From: JANQGH01 sp039177555 | Lineage (GTDB): Bacteria > Pseudomonadota > Alphaproteobacteria > DSM-16000 > Inquilinaceae | Direction: 5' to 3' | NCBI GenBank assembly: GCA_039177555.1 | Contig: JBCDFV010000016.1 | Span: 1-64,000, forward strand | Length of the DNA stretch: 64,000 nt | Shown: in pieces, positions 19,047-34,000 of the stretch | How positions within the stretch are numbered: position 1 is the first letter of the stretch | How the letters are laid out: the number at the start of each line of letters is the position of its first letter | The notes under the pieces: generated by a model | The model's database searches: none | The model's input: only the letters and a program-made list of their open reading frames with translations | What the model was told of the DNA's origin: nothing | Position numbers and translations under genes: made by a program

Positions 19047-22000
19047 GTTCGCCCGCCCTGATGAAATTCATAGGATCGTAGGGGACGCCGTCCACCAGCA
19101 CCTCGTAGTGCAAATGCGACCCCGTGCTTCGGCCTGAACTGCCCATGAGCCCGATCTGGTCACTATAGCTGATCGGCTGGCCTTCCTCGACAAGGATTTC
19201 CTGAAGATGGGCATAGCGGCTGACCAGGCCGAAGCCGTGATCGATGTCGATCGTGCGGCCATAGCCGCTATACCATTCCGCCCGGACGACCGTCCCGGGA
19301 CCGCTTGCCTGGATCGGGTCGCCGTAGTGCCCGTCGAAATCAACCCCCTGATGCATCGCGCTTCGGCTGTTGATGGGGTCTTGGCGCGGCCCAAATCCGC
19401 TCGATATCGGCACGTCCTGGTCGACCGGCCAGCCGATCGGCAGCTGATTGGCAACATCGCGCAACTCAACAGCACGGTCCGTCAACTCGATCGACTGGAG
19501 AGCGTCGATCCAGCCGGGCTGTCCGGCGATATGATCGTCCAGCAGCGGAACCATGGGCCCGCCGACGCCATAGAACTCAGCCCCATAGATGTCCTCGATC
19601 AGGGCCTCAATATCGAGGCCGGTGACGGCGAGCCCCTGCTCGACCGCCCAGACATGATCGTCAATGGCCAGGCGCAGTTGGGCGAAGACCTCCTCCTGAT
19701 ACGCCGCCAGGCCGCTGATCCTCGCCTCCAGCGCGCCCACCTGCCCCTGCAGCGCGCCGTTGGCATCACGCAGCCGGTCACCTTCCGTTAGATGATTGGC
19801 GGCGGCGACCGTCACTAGGCGCAGGGCCTCCTCGGCATCACCACGTGCCGAACGCTCAACACCTAGGTCTCGTTCCAACGCCGCGATCTGGTCCTGCATC
19901 GCGTCGGCCTGGCCGTCCAGCTGATCCCTTTCGGCGGACAGGTCGACCGCGACAGCCATCGTGTCGCGCAACAACCCTTCCAAGTCCTCCCCGATCATCC
20001 GCTGGGTGTCCAGTTCGGCCATAACGGCCAGCGTTTCCCGCTCGGCGGCGGCAAGGGCAAGGCGCGCGTCGGACAGCGCAGACGACGCGTCATCAATTCG
20101 GCCGGCGAGGTGATCATTGCGGGCCGCCGCGTCCGCCAGTCTGGCGGTCATGTCCGCAATCTGATCGTGCAGGAGGGCCGCCTCCTCGGCGGCGGCATCA
20201 CGATCGACCCTCGCCACAGCCAGGTCCGCGTCGCGCAGCGCCAAGCGTTCTTCCAGTGCGGCAAGACTGGCGTTGGCCTCGATCAGGCCGGCCCGCAGCT
20301 GATCGATGTCGTCACGCAGGGTCGATCTCTCAGCAATCAGGTCTCGACGCGCGGCGTCGGTCGAGGCTGCCACCGCGCCAAGCACGGACAGCTGCTCGAC
20401 CAGGGCCTCGCGATCGGCCTCCAACGCCGCGACCTGGGCAACGTAGCGGGAGTTGCGCGCCGAAATCGCGACCGCATCTTGAACTTGGCCGTTCAAGTCC
20501 ACGACGAGGTTGGCATAGCCGACCTCAAGATCGTCGATCTGCCGATTGGATTGCACGGCCGTGATGACCAGCGCCGTCGTCGCCACGAGGGCCCAGATTG
20601 AGACCCCGGCCGTCAGGCCCGCCGCAAGCTTCCGTCGACGCCTCGACGGATCACCGGTACCGCGTGACGCGCCTACCGCATCACGACCTGGCAACGAAGA
20701 TCGATACCACCGAACAGCCCTTCCGTGGGTCGCCATTTCTGACTCCGCCCTGTTCACGTCCCGTGCCGAGTTTTCATCTCTATTATCAAGCGAACAAAAA
20801 CTCGCACGAGACTGATTTTAGATGATTCTTTCCGCCGAGAGTGGCCCGAGCGCGCCCGTCCGGAAATGTATCGAAAACCAGACAACAATTGAATTATGGC
20901 AAAACATTGTTGCCCATCGCCGTCTTTTCAACCCACCCCGAGCCGCCGGATCGCAACGCCGTTTGACAAGCGATGGGATAGCAGTGATCCCGTTCGCGAT
21001 AGGCTTCGTAAGTAGCAACAAGATCGGAAACGCCGGTCGACCGGTGAGCCTCCAGCCAAAGGTCGGTTCGAGAAGTATGCGTGTTGAGGATTTTGACGGC
21101 CGAACCCCCCGCCTTGCGCCAGAAACGTTCTTTGATGGCCAGGTCAGGGCCTGGGGCCTGTTCGAGGACCGGTTCGGACGGCTGAGGCGTCAGTTCACCG
21201 TCGACATCCAAGGCGAATGGGACGGCGAGATCCTGACCCTTACCGAGGACTTCGTCTATGACGACGGCGAGCAAGAGCGTCGCGTGTGGCGGGTTACCCG
21301 GATCGACGAAAACACCTACGAGGGAACGGCCGACGATATCGTCGGCAAGGCCTCGGGCCGTTGCTTCGGCAATGCGATCAAATGGACCTACATCTTTGCC
21401 CTGAAAGTCAGCGGCCGCGAGTTGCAGGTGAAGTTCGACGACTGGATGTTCCAGCAGAACCGGGATGTCATGATCAATCGGGCACTGGTGACCAAGTGGG
21501 GGTTCGAGGTCGGGTCCGTCTCGATCTTCTTTCTGCGCAACAGCCAAAAAGCCGCGTAGTACCACTCGCCGGCTAGATCCGCCGCCGGATCATCCTTAAC
21601 ACCGGGCCGATCAGGGGTAGCTTTTCGTAAACCTGTCCGGCCGCGTCCCAATGGTCGATATGCTCGGTCGCCAGTCCGTTCTCGGCAAAACGAACCTCGC
21701 TCATCCCCTCGATCGACAGGCGCCTGCCCGATCGCAGCGTGTAGGCGAAAGTCCAGCGCAGATAGCAGACGCCGCCCGCCGGCGCATCGGCGCTGAAGGC
21801 GCGATCGTGCACCGTGATCTCGACGTCACGGATCATCCGATAAATGCGGCCGAAGGCGGCTGTCACTTGCGGCAGGCCGTGAAGATCCTTAAACGGATCG
21901 CGGAAATGCACGTCGGGCGCCATGAATTCCGGCAGCCGGTCGAGGGTCTCGGCCGACAGCGCCTGCCAGAACGCGACATAGCGCTCCGCCGCTTCAGCGC

Positions 22001-25000
22001 TCACGACGTTTCACGCGCTTATTGACGCCAGTCGCCCGCGCGACCAGCGCGAAGTACAGCCCATAGGGCATCGCCCGCAGCCGCTTCAGCATGAAGGCAA
22101 AGAAGCGCGGAAAAGCGATCTCGAAGCGCGGGCGTTTCAGGCCAGCGACCAGCGCATCGGCGGCAACGTCCAGGTCCATCAAAAACGGCATTGGAAACCG
22201 ATTACGATCGGTGAGTTCGGTTTTGACAAACCCCGGATTGATGACCTGTACCTTCACGTTGTACGGGCGGCATTCCAGGAACAGCGATTCAGACAGGTTG
22301 ATCAGCGCCGCCTTCGTCGCGCAGTACCCCATGGACAGGGGCAGGCCCGAATAGCCGGCAACCGAGGCCATGATCGCGATATGCCCCCTGCGGCGTTGCA
22401 ACAGATGCGGCAGCAAGGGCTGAAGGCAGTTGATGACACCCAGATAGTTGACATCGATCTGCTGCTTGAAGCTGTCAGCGTCGAACTGATTGACACTGTC
22501 CATCGTGAAGGTGCCCGCGTTCAGGATGGCAAGGGCGATGCCGCCATGATCGCTTTCGATCCGGTCGACGACGGCTTGGACATCGTCCTGTGACGTCACG
22601 TCGGCCGGCATCGGCAAGATCTCGCCATCGAGGCCATCGGCCTGGCGCGCGACATCGATCAACTTGTCGCCACTGCGGGCGCTGACGAAAACGGTCCAGC
22701 CTTCGCCCGCCAACCGAAGGGCCGTTGCCTTGCCGATGCCTGAACTCGCGCCCGTGACCCAGGCGGCGCCGTCCTTCGGCGTCGGCGTTTCAGGTCTCAC
22801 GGTGTGGTCTCTTCATTGTTGCCCCAGGGGACGGTCCATAGTTGGCGACAATCGCGGCGAGAATCCGACAAGGTCGGGGCGCTGTGTGCAGCCCGACAGC
22901 TTCTCCACATCAGCCTTTCGAGGCAAGCGCCGAACGACCGCCATCGACGCCTATGATCTGCCCGGTGATCCAGCCCGATTGCGGGCCCAGCAGGAAGGCG
23001 GCGAGCGCTGCGAGATCCTGCGGCTCGCCCAGGCGCTGCAGCGGATGCAGGCCGGCGATCGCCTTAGCCATCGCCTCGCTGGACAAGAGCGTATCTGCCA
23101 ACTTGGTGCGCGTCAGGCTGGGGGCGATCGCGTTCACGCGCACCTTGGGCGCCAACTCAGCCGCAAGCGAGACGGTTAAGCCCTCCACTGCCCCTTTTGC
23201 CGCCGCGATGACCGCGTGGTTCGCAAAGCCGCGGCTTGCCGCCACCGACGAGAACAGCACCACCGCGCCGTGCTGTTTCGCCAGGGCCTTTTGGGCTGCT
23301 TTAACCGACAGGGCAGCGCCTACGGCGTTCAATCTGAAGCTTTCGACAAACGCGCTTTGCGATGCGGCGCGAAGGGGCATGAGATCGATTGACCCGATGC
23401 AATAGGCAAGACCTGCCAGCCCATCCCCCTCATCCGCTTGCGCCACGGCGTTTTGGATCGAGGCCGGATCCATCGCGTCGCAGGCCATCGCCTTGGCATT
23501 CAGGTCGTCGGCCAACCCGTCAACGTCGGCGACATTGCGCGCCGTAACGACAACTGGCTTGCCGTCGGCTGCCAGCAAACGCGCCAAACTCTCCCCGACG
23601 CCGCCATGGGCGCCCATGACTAGAAACGGTGCACTCATAGGAATTCCTCGCAGAAGGCTCTGACGTCCAATACGGGGCGGAGCGTCTCGCGGTTCAATCC
23701 GCAGACCTCGAGCCCGCCGATTTCTGGGACGGCAACCGCGCTTGCCGGGACCGAAACCCGGCTGTTGAGAATACGTCGCGTCGTTGCAACTTTTCTGAAG
23801 CATTTCCGTAACTATGGCGCCCTATGGTGCAGCATTTTCCACCGCCAAGCCTTCTGACCGGTCTGCCGGACCGGGCACCCCCACAATCCGAGGAAGCCAT
23901 GGACTCCCACGACTCCAAAGCCACCCAGCTCACCCGCGCTCAGGCCTACGAACTGTCCGAGGACGTGCCGACCAACCGGTCGACGCGGCCGACGATCGGC
24001 GATGTGATCAACGCCCGGCTCGGCCGCCGCGACATGATGCGCGGCGCCCTTGCCGTCAGCGCCATGGCCGCGATCGGCGGCGCCGCGACGATGGCGACCA
24101 GCCGCCACGCCTACGCCCAGGCCGGCGCGTCGTTCGACTTCGAAGAGCTGACGGCCGGCGTCGACGCCGACCACCATGTCGCCTCGGGCTACACCGCAAA
24201 CGTGCTGATCCGCTGGGGCGACCCGGTTGTGCCGGGCGCGCCTGACTTCGACTCCGCCGCGCAGACGGCCGACGCGCAAGAAATGCAGTTCGGCTACAAC
24301 AACGACTATCTCGGTTACCTGCCCCTGCCCGCCGGTGGCAGCAGCGCCGATCACGGCCTGCTGGTCGTGAACCACGAATACACCAATGAAGAGCTGATGT
24401 TCCCGGGCCTGGGCCGTCAGGATCGCGATGCCGAGTTTGCCGGCATGACGGCGGAGCTGGTCGGTGTCGAGATGGCCGCCCACGGCCTGTCCGTGGTGGA
24501 GGTCACCCGCGACGACAGCGGCAACTGGACCTACAACCCCGCCAGCACCTACAACCGTCGCATCTCTCCGCGCTCGACGGAGATCACGCTTTCGGGCCCG
24601 GTCGCCGGCAACCCGCGCGTCCAGACCTCGGCGGACCCCAGCGGCACCACCGTCATCGGCACGATCAACAACTGCGCCGGCGGCCTGACGCCCTGGGGCA
24701 CCGTGCTGACCGCGGAAGAGAACTTCCACGGCTATTTCAAGGGTGAGTTCCCCGAAGACAGTCCGGAGTTTCGCAACCATGAGCGCTATGGCGTGCCCGG
24801 CGGCTGGTATGCCTGGGGCGACTATGAGGACCGCTTCGACGTCGGCCGTGAAATCAACGAGCCGAACCGGTTCGGCTGGATGGTCGAGGTCAACCCCTAC
24901 GACCCGACCTCCACGCCGATCAAGCGCACCGCGATGGGCCGCGCCAAGCACGAAGGTGCCGGCCTGGTTGTCAACGGCGACGGGCATGTCGTGGCGTACA

Positions 25001-28000
25001 TGGGCGATGATCAGCGCTTCGACTACATCTACAAGTTCGTCTCGAACGGCACCTTTGACCCGTCGGCCGGGACTGACAATGGCGCGCTGCTGGACGACGG
25101 CACGCTCTACGTCGCGCGGTTCAACGAAGACGGCACGGTCGACTGGCTGCCCCTGGTATTCGGCCAAGGCCCGCTGACCGAGGCCAACGGCTTCACCAGC
25201 CAGGCGGACGTCCTGATCGAAACCCGCATCGCCGCAGACCTGCTTGGCGCCACGCCGATGGATCGGCCGGAAGATATCGACGTCCATCCGACCAACGGCC
25301 GCATCTACGCGATGCTGACCAACAACACCCGGCGCGATGCGAACGACCTGAACGCGGCCAACCCGCGGCCCGAGAACGCCGGCGGTCACATCATTGAAAT
25401 CGTCGAGCGCGACAGCGATTACACGGCGACCCAGTCGGACTGGAGCATTCTGGTTCTGGCCGGCAACCCGGGTGCGCCGGAGGTTGGTGCCATGTGGAAC
25501 GACGCCACGACCGAAAACGGCTGGTTCATCGCGCCGGACAACTGCGCCATCGATGGCCAGGGCCGCCTATGGGTGACCACCGACGGCAACAATTACGAGG
25601 CGTCGGGCCGGACGGACGGGGTCTGGTCCATGGAGACCGACGGCGACCTGCGGGGCACGGGCAAGCTGTTCTATCGCGTGCCAGTAGGCGCGGAGATGTG
25701 CGGCCCGATGTTCACGCCGGACGACACGTCACTATTCGTGGCCGTTCAACACCCGGCCGACGGCGACGACGAATGGCCCGGCTTCGGCCGGACGTCCGTC
25801 TACGAGGACCCGTCGACCCGCTGGCCGGACTTCGACGACGCCATGCCGCCGCGGCCATCGGTCGTGGTCATCACCCGCGACGGCGGCGGGCCGATCGCGT
25901 CCTGATACGCGCACCTGGCGTTCCGTCGATCAGCGGCGGGCAACGAGCGGGCGGCCTTCGGGCCGCCCGTTCCGTTTCCGGCTCGCACATTGACAGAGGC
26001 GACCTTGCGCCGCATCTTGCCGCAGCGCAGCAAAATCAACGATGTCGTAAGATGCGAAAGGCAGGCCGTCCCCCCGTGAAAGACACCCCGCCCCTTTCGA
26101 TCGACGGTCTTTTGGGCCGTGTGGCCGGTCCATTTCAGCCGGCCGGCACCGTCTGTTTCGAAGCCGAGAGCGCCACCGATTGCGCCGCACTTGCCGCCTC
26201 CCTCGCCGATGATTTGCGCCGCCATGAGGAGGCCCGATCCGACGATCCGTTTAGCAATCCGGTACTGTTGCTGGCGCTGGATATCGGCCGGGCGCTGGAA
26301 CGCGGCGACCTGCGCTACGCCGATCTGGAACAGCTCACCCAGTACCTGACCGCCGAGGGCTGGCTGGCCCGGGCCGAGAGGCTGCGGCGCTACGTCGGCG
26401 AAACCGACCCGGCCGCCAATGATGTCAGGCTGCGCACCGTCTTCGCCAGCCTGGCCGCCCCGCGCCATTCCGACGAGCTGGGCAACGACGCGGCCGACAA
26501 GGTTCGGTTCGAAATCTTCAAGGGCCGGGTCGAAGCCGAGATATTCGGCATCGTCATCACCGCCCACCCCACCTTCACCCAACCGACGGAACTGATGCGC
26601 GGCCTGGCGGCCCTGGTCAGCGGGCGCGGCAATGACGGCAAGGTGCTGACCAAGTCACAGGCCGACGAACTGGTCCGCCAAGCGGCCACGACCGAGCATC
26701 GGCCGGACGCGGACATGTCGCTGGCACGCGAGCATGCCTTGTCGCTGGAGGTGATCGCGAACCTGCACGAGGCGCTCTATCGGGCCTACGACCTTCTCCT
26801 GGACGTCGCAGCGGAGCTTTACCCCGATCGCTGGCTGGAGCTGGTGCCGCGTCTGGTCACCATCGCGTCCTGGGTCGGGTACGACCTCGACGGACGGTCT
26901 GACATCAGATGGACCGACACGCTGAACAAGCGCATGGTGGTTCAGCAGATGCAGTTCCAGCGCTATCTGGCACGGACCCGGGCCCTGATGGCCGACCGGG
27001 CCAGCGCTGCGGCGGGCATCCTGGAAACGCTTGAGCTGGTCGAAAGCCGCCTGGTGCTGGCGCTGACCCAGATCGGCGACGAGATCGAGGCGTTCGGCCT
27101 GCCGAGCACGGCCGCCAACGACGAGATGGAGGCGGTCCAACGCATCTCGCGCCGCATGCATGATGGCAGGGCGATGCGCCTGACAGAGGCCAGCACCCTG
27201 GTCGAACTGTTCGACCGGGCGCTGACAAGGGCCGTGGCGGCCGATGCCGGCGGCAAGAAGTCGCTGCGCGCCCTGATCCGCCAGATCGCCATCCTGCGTG
27301 CGGAGCTGGCCAACTACGGGCTTGGCGCGGCCCACACCCATGTGCGCATCAACGCCACCCAGGTGCACAACGCCATCCGCAAGGCGGTGGACCTGGTCTC
27401 CGACCCGAACGACCCCCGCTACCGACAATCCTATCTCGACCGGATCAACCGGCTGTTGGAAACGGTCGAGCCGGTGACGATCAATTTCGGTTCGCTGATG
27501 GCAGAGCGCACCTCGGTCAAGCGCCTGTTCATGGTCGTCGCCCAGATGTTGAAATACACCGGGCGGACGGCGCCGATCCGGTTCCTGATCGCCGAGACCG
27601 AAAGCCCGTTCACGGCGCTGACCGCGCTCTATTACGCCCGCCTGTTCGGCGTGGAGGATCATGTCGACATCTCGCCACTGTTCGAAACCGAACGGGCGCT
27701 GGAGGTCGGCAGCCGGTTCATCGAGCAGTTGCTGGATAACGCCCACTACCTTGCCTATGTCGAAAAGCGCGGCCGGATCTGCGTCCAGACGGGCTATTCG
27801 GATGCCGGACGGTTCATCGGCCAGACCCCGGCCAACGCATCGATCGAACGGCTGCGCCTGCGCCTGACGCGCGCGATCGCCAAGCGCCAGTCCAAAGGCA
27901 AACTATCGGATGTCCAACTGCTGATCTTCGACACCCATGGCGAGTCGATCGGCCGCGGCGCCCACCCGGAGGATTTCGAACAGCGCCTTGCCAACATCGA

Positions 28001-31000
28001 TACGGCGGCCAGTCGCGGCTTTCTGGCGGAAAACAACGTGTCGTTCAAACAGGAGATGAGCTTCCAAGGCGGCGACGGCTATCTCTATTTCATGAACCAG
28101 CCGCTGGCCTACGCCGCGCTGACCCGCATCCTGGAACACGCGCTGAGGCACGGCGACAACTCGGTCGACGATTTGTTCTATGACGAGGCGTCGTACATTC
28201 GCGAGTTCTTCACCACGGTGAAGGAATTCCAGGTCGACCTGATGAAGGACACCAACTACGGCGTCCTGTTGATGGCGTTCGGCGTCAACCTGCTGTTCCA
28301 GTCGGGCAGCCGTGCGATCAAGCGGCAGTATGACGACCCGTCCGACATCGATCACGCCAACGCCGCGCAGTTGCGCGCCATTCCGCACAACGCCGTGCTG
28401 CAACAGCTTGGCCTGCTCGCCAACACCGTCGGTGGCCTAGGTGCCGCAACCGCCAAGGACCCCGAGCGGTTTCAGAAGCTCTACGCCGCGTCGCCGCGTC
28501 TGCGCCAATTGACGCGGCTTGTCGAATACGGGGCCGCCGTCAGCAACCCGATGATCATGAAGGCCTATATCGACAGTCTGGACCCGGTCCTCTGGATCGT
28601 GCGGGCCAGCCAGTCGGGCCGAACCCGAGCGGCCGAGGACATGCTGCGCCTGGCCCACCATTATGAGGAAAACGGCCTGCACGCGCGGCAAGTCCGCGTC
28701 TTCCGCGCCCTCTTCCAAGACTTCACGATGCTGGAACAGGCCCTGAACTCGGTCCACGCCGAGGGCGCGCCAGGCGGAACCGCATCGCTGATCAGCACCG
28801 AAGGACGCGAGCGGCTGTGCCTGTTGCACGCTATCCGCATCGCGGTGCTGCATGAGCTGTTTCGACTGGCCATGCGGCTGCCGAGCTTTTCCGACCGGCA
28901 CAGCATCACGCCCAAGCAACTGGTCGACCGCCTGCTGCACCTCGACGTCGACGAGGTGGTGGACCTGTTGAGCGAGATCTTCCCGCGCGCCGCCGGGCCA
29001 GCCGGCGATGAGGATTTCGGCGAGCCGGCGACCTATGTGTCCGACGAGACGCAAAGCTATCGGTTCGAGAACGAGATGATCTTCGATCCGATGCGCGGGC
29101 TCTACCGTCTGGCAAGGCGCCTGTCGACGGCGATTTGCCATCGGGTCGGCTTCCTGGGCTAGGTGGCGGCGCGCCCGAGCAACAAAGTTCTGCCCATCGC
29201 CGATTGATCGCTTAGTCTGAGACCTAAGTGCGCGGATCACGCGCCAGGGCGAGGGAGATCAATGGCCGGTCCGGGTTCGACAGGCGAGCGTGCGGGCGAC
29301 CGCATTCTGCTGGGCATCGGCTTCATGGTCGGGGCCAATCTGATCTTCGGCCTGATCAATGTGATGGCCAAGTGGCTGGGCGAGACCTATCCGGTCGTCG
29401 AGATCGTCTTTTTCCGCAACCTGTTCGCCCTGCCGACCATCGTCTGGCTGCTGATGCGCCAGGACGGCTTTCGGCCGCTGCGCCACGCCCATTGGGGATC
29501 GCACGCTCTAAGGGGTGTGCTCGGCTTCGGCCATATCACGCTGTTGTTCCTGTCGTTCACCTTGATGCCGCTGGCCGACGCCACGGCGATCAGCTTCGCG
29601 GCGCCGTTGATCCTCACGGCCCTGTCGGTCCCATTGCTATCGGAAAAGGTCGGCGTCTGGCGCTGGAGTGCCGTGATCGCCGGTTTCGTCGGCGTCTTGA
29701 TCACGGCGAGCCCGAGCGGCGATTTCGGCTATGCCGGCGCCTTGGCCGGGCTGGGCAGCGCGACCTGCTTTGCGCTCGCCATGATTACCGTGCGTCGGAT
29801 GAGCGCCACGGAATCGAGCGCGGCCATTGCCTTTACCTACACCGCGATCATGACGCTGCTGGCGGGGTTGGCCATGATTCCGGTCTGGGTGGTCCCAGCC
29901 TGGTCTCATCTCGGGGTTTTATTGATTGCCGGGCTGGTCGGCGGGATCGGTCAGTACTTTATCGCCCAGGCCTACGCACTGGCACCGGCCTCCGCGACGG
30001 CGCCGTTCACCTACACGACCCTGATCTGGGCGCTGCTGTTCGGCTTCCTGATCTGGTCCGAGGAACCGACGCTGCACCTCGCCGTCGGCTGCACCATCGT
30101 CATCGCCAGCGGGCTGGTCATCCTTTGGCGCGAGCACCGTCTGCGCAGTCTAGCCACCGTTCGGCCGAAGGCCGCCACACGGCCGGACACCGGCAAGGGC
30201 GACGGCTGACCGGGATCAACAGGGTCGGTCAGCGGGCCAAGACCATCCGCCCGCCTTACAAGGATGTCGTCAGCCGTAAAGGATCTGCTGCAACTGCTGG
30301 ATACGGGCCTGGTCGGACGGATGGGTCGACAGGAACTCCGGCGGGCCGCCCCGCCCCGCGTCCACCATGCGATCCTGCCAAAACTCCAACGCCTCGACGG
30401 GCTGATAGCCGGCCTGGGCCATGTAACGAACGCCGATGCGGTCGGCCTCCAACTCCTGCTGGCGAGAAAAGGGCAGGATGACACCATACGTCGCGCCCAT
30501 GCCGAGCAATCCGGCGAGTTCGTTGGCCTGCTGCGGCGTGCCGCCAAGGGCCGAGCCGAGAAGTGCGGCGCCCAAACGGGACATTTGCTGTGTGCCGATG
30601 CGCTGGGCGGCATGGTCAGCCGTCACGTGACCCAACTCATGGCCGATTACGGCGGCCAACTGGTCGTCGTTCTCCACCGCCTCCATCATGCCGCGATAGA
30701 TGCCGATCTTGCCGTTCGGCAAGGCGAAGGCGTTCACCGCCCCGTCGTCGAACAGCACGACCTGCCACGGCAAGCCGGGCTCGCCGGTTAACGGGATCAG
30801 TCGGCCGGCGATGCGTTGCGCGCTTTGGTTGGCCGAATTGCTGCGCCAAACCGGCCGCTCGCTCAAGATGCGCTGCCAGCTCGCATCGGCCGCCTGCATC
30901 AGTTCCGATTCCGGTGGCGCAAAGGCCGCGCCGATGCCGCCGACACTGCCGGGCACGCAACCGGCCAGCGCAATTGCCGACGTCCCGGCACCCAGGCCCT

Positions 31001-34000
31001 TCAAAAAGGACCGGCGCGATGGATACGCCATCGGCTTGCCGCTTGGGTTTCCCCCTGAATGGCAACTACATGCCATACTTCCACTCCCTATCGGACACTC
31101 GGCGATCGTTAGATCGCAATCTCGTCATTTCTGCGGCCTCATTGCCCTAGGCGCCGCGCCTTCGGTTCTCTACAACGGCCGAAATACCATCTCGGTACGC
31201 TATAAAGTAGACACCTATGGATCACGATCCAGCCAGCCCCCCCGCCCCGCCCCGCGAAATTCATCTCGCCGACTACCGGCAGCCGGACTTCCTTTTCGAC
31301 GAGATCGATCTGATCTTCGATCTGCGCGAGGACGGTGCAACCGTCACGGCCCGTAGCACGTTTCGGCGCAATCCTGACGCTGACGGCAAACTGGAAACGC
31401 TGAAGCTTGACGGCGGCGGCCAGAAGCTTGTTTCCATCGCGCTGGATGGCGAGCCTTTGGGCGAAAACCGCTACCGCGTCGAGGATGAAGGGTTGATCCT
31501 GATCGACCCGCCCGACGTCGGCGTCCTCGACATCGTCACGGAGACCGAGCCGCACAAGAATAAGAGCCTTGAGGGGCTGTACAAGTCGGGCGGCAATTTC
31601 TGCACCCAATGCGAGGCCGAAGGCTTTCGCAACATCACCTTCTTCCCCGACCGGCCGGATGTGCTGGCGGTCTACACGGTGACGCTGGTCGCCGATCAGA
31701 CGCGCTACCCAGTCCTGTTGAGCAACGGCAACCTGGTGGATCAGGGCGCCTCAGCGAACGGCCGCCATTGGGCGAAGTGGCACGACCCCTTCCCCAAGCC
31801 AGCCTATCTGTTCGCGCTTGTGGCCGGCGATCTGGTCTCGCTGGATGACAGCTTCACGACCAAGTCCGGCCGCGACGTCGCCTTGAAGATCTACACAAGG
31901 CCCGAGGATCTGGACAAGTGCGACTACGCCATGTCGGCGCTGAAGGCCTCGATGCGCTGGGACGAGGACGTCTTCGGGCTGGAATACGATCTGGACCAAT
32001 TCAACATCGTCGCCGTCGGCGATTTCAACGCCGGCGCGATGGAAAACAAGGGCCTGAACATCTTCAACACCGCCCTGTTGCTGGCCCATCCCGACACGGC
32101 GACCGACGCGGATTATCGACGGATCGAGAGCGTCGTCGCCCACGAGTACTTCCATAACTGGACCGGCAACCGGATCACCTGCCGGGACTGGTTCCAACTG
32201 ACCTTGAAAGAGGGCCTCACGGTCTTCCGCGACCAGCTCTTCTCCGCCGACCAGGGCGATCCTGCGATCGAGCGCATTGACCAGGTGCGCCGGCTGCGCG
32301 CGATGCAGTTCCCCGAGGATGCCGGGCCGCTGGCCCACCCGATCCAGCCGGAAAGCTATATCGAGGTGAACAACTTCTACACCGCCACGGTCTATGAGAA
32401 GGGGGCGGAGGTCATTCGCATGATCCACACCCTGATCGGCGCCGAGGCGTTTCGCCGGGGCATGAACGTGTATGTCGAGCGGCATGACGGCCAGGCGGTG
32501 CGGTGCGAGGACTTCGTCGCCGCGATGGAGGCGGCCTCCGGGCGCGATCTTGGCGCCTTCCGCCGCTGGTATTCCCAGGCCGGCACGCCGGTGGTTTCGG
32601 TCGAGCAGTCGTACGATGAAGAGTCCAAGACGCTGTCGCTGGTCCTGCGCCAATCGACACCACCGACGCCAGGCCAGAAGGCCAAACAGCGGGTCGTAAT
32701 CCCGGTAGCAATGGGACTGATCGCCGGAGACGGAAGCGACCAGACGCGCATCCTGGAACTGGATCGCGACGAGATCACCGTACGGTTCGAGGATCTGCCC
32801 GCAGAGCCTGTGGTTTCGCTGCTGCGCGGCTTTTCCGCACCGGTGCAGTTGAAGCGGCAGGACGCCGCGACGGCCCTGCCGCTGCTGTTTGCCCGCGACC
32901 CCGATCCCTTCGCCCGCTGGGATGCGGGCCAGCAATGGGCGACGACCTGCCTGCTGGACATCGTCTCGGCCCTGCAGTCGGACCAGACACCGACAACGAA
33001 CCCGGCATTGGTCGAGGCGTTTGGCACCAACTTCGCCGACCAAAGCTTGAGCCCGGCGTTCAAGGCCGAACTGCTGACCTTGCCCAGTGAGGACTTCCTG
33101 GCCGACCAGATGCTGGTTGTTGATGTCGAGGCTATCTATCGGGCGCGCCAGATCGCGCTGGCGGCCATCGGGTCGGCGTTAGCTGATCCGCTGCGCACCG
33201 CCTATGACGCGCTGGAGGATCACGGACCCTACGAACCGACGGCGGCGGCGATCGGCAGGCGCGCCTTGCGCACGCTCTCGCTGGCCCTGATCACAGCCTC
33301 TGACCAATCAGCGGGCATTGATCTGGCCACCAAGCAGTTTCAAAGCGCGAACAACATGACCGATACGCTGTCGGCCCTAACGATCTTGCGCGATCGCGAC
33401 CATCCGGCGCGCGAGGAGGCGCTGGAAACCTTCTACGATCACTGGCAGCACGAGCCGCTGGTGGTGGACAAATGGTTCGCGCTGCAGGCCACCTCCCGCC
33501 TGCCGGGCACCGTTGGGCGCGTCCGCGCCTTGCTGGATCACCCTGCCTTCTCGATCGAGGTGCCGAACCGGGCGCGGGCGTTGATCGGCGCGTTTGCCTT
33601 CGCCAATCCTCGGCACTTCCACGCCGCGAACGGCGGTGGCTACGACTTCCTGGCCGACCAGGTTCTCCGGCTGGACAGCTTCAACCCGCACGTCGCGGCA
33701 CGCATGCTGACACCGCTTGGCCGGTGGCGCCGCCAGGACACGTCGCGTCAAGCCTTGATGAAGCAGGCGCTGGAACGGATCGTGGCCAAGCCCGGCTTGT
33801 CGAAAGCCGTGTACGAGATCGCGTCGAAGAGCCTGAGTTAACCAGAGGTCAGAGCGCGGTCGTGTCGAACAGCAACAGCGCGTTCTGCGCCTCCTGATCG
33901 CCGCCGGCGGCAGCACGCTGCAGCCAGGCCTGCAAGGCATCGAGATCGGCGGCCGCCTCCGCAGTCCCTAGCGCCAGGGCCGCGCGATAGCGATCGATCG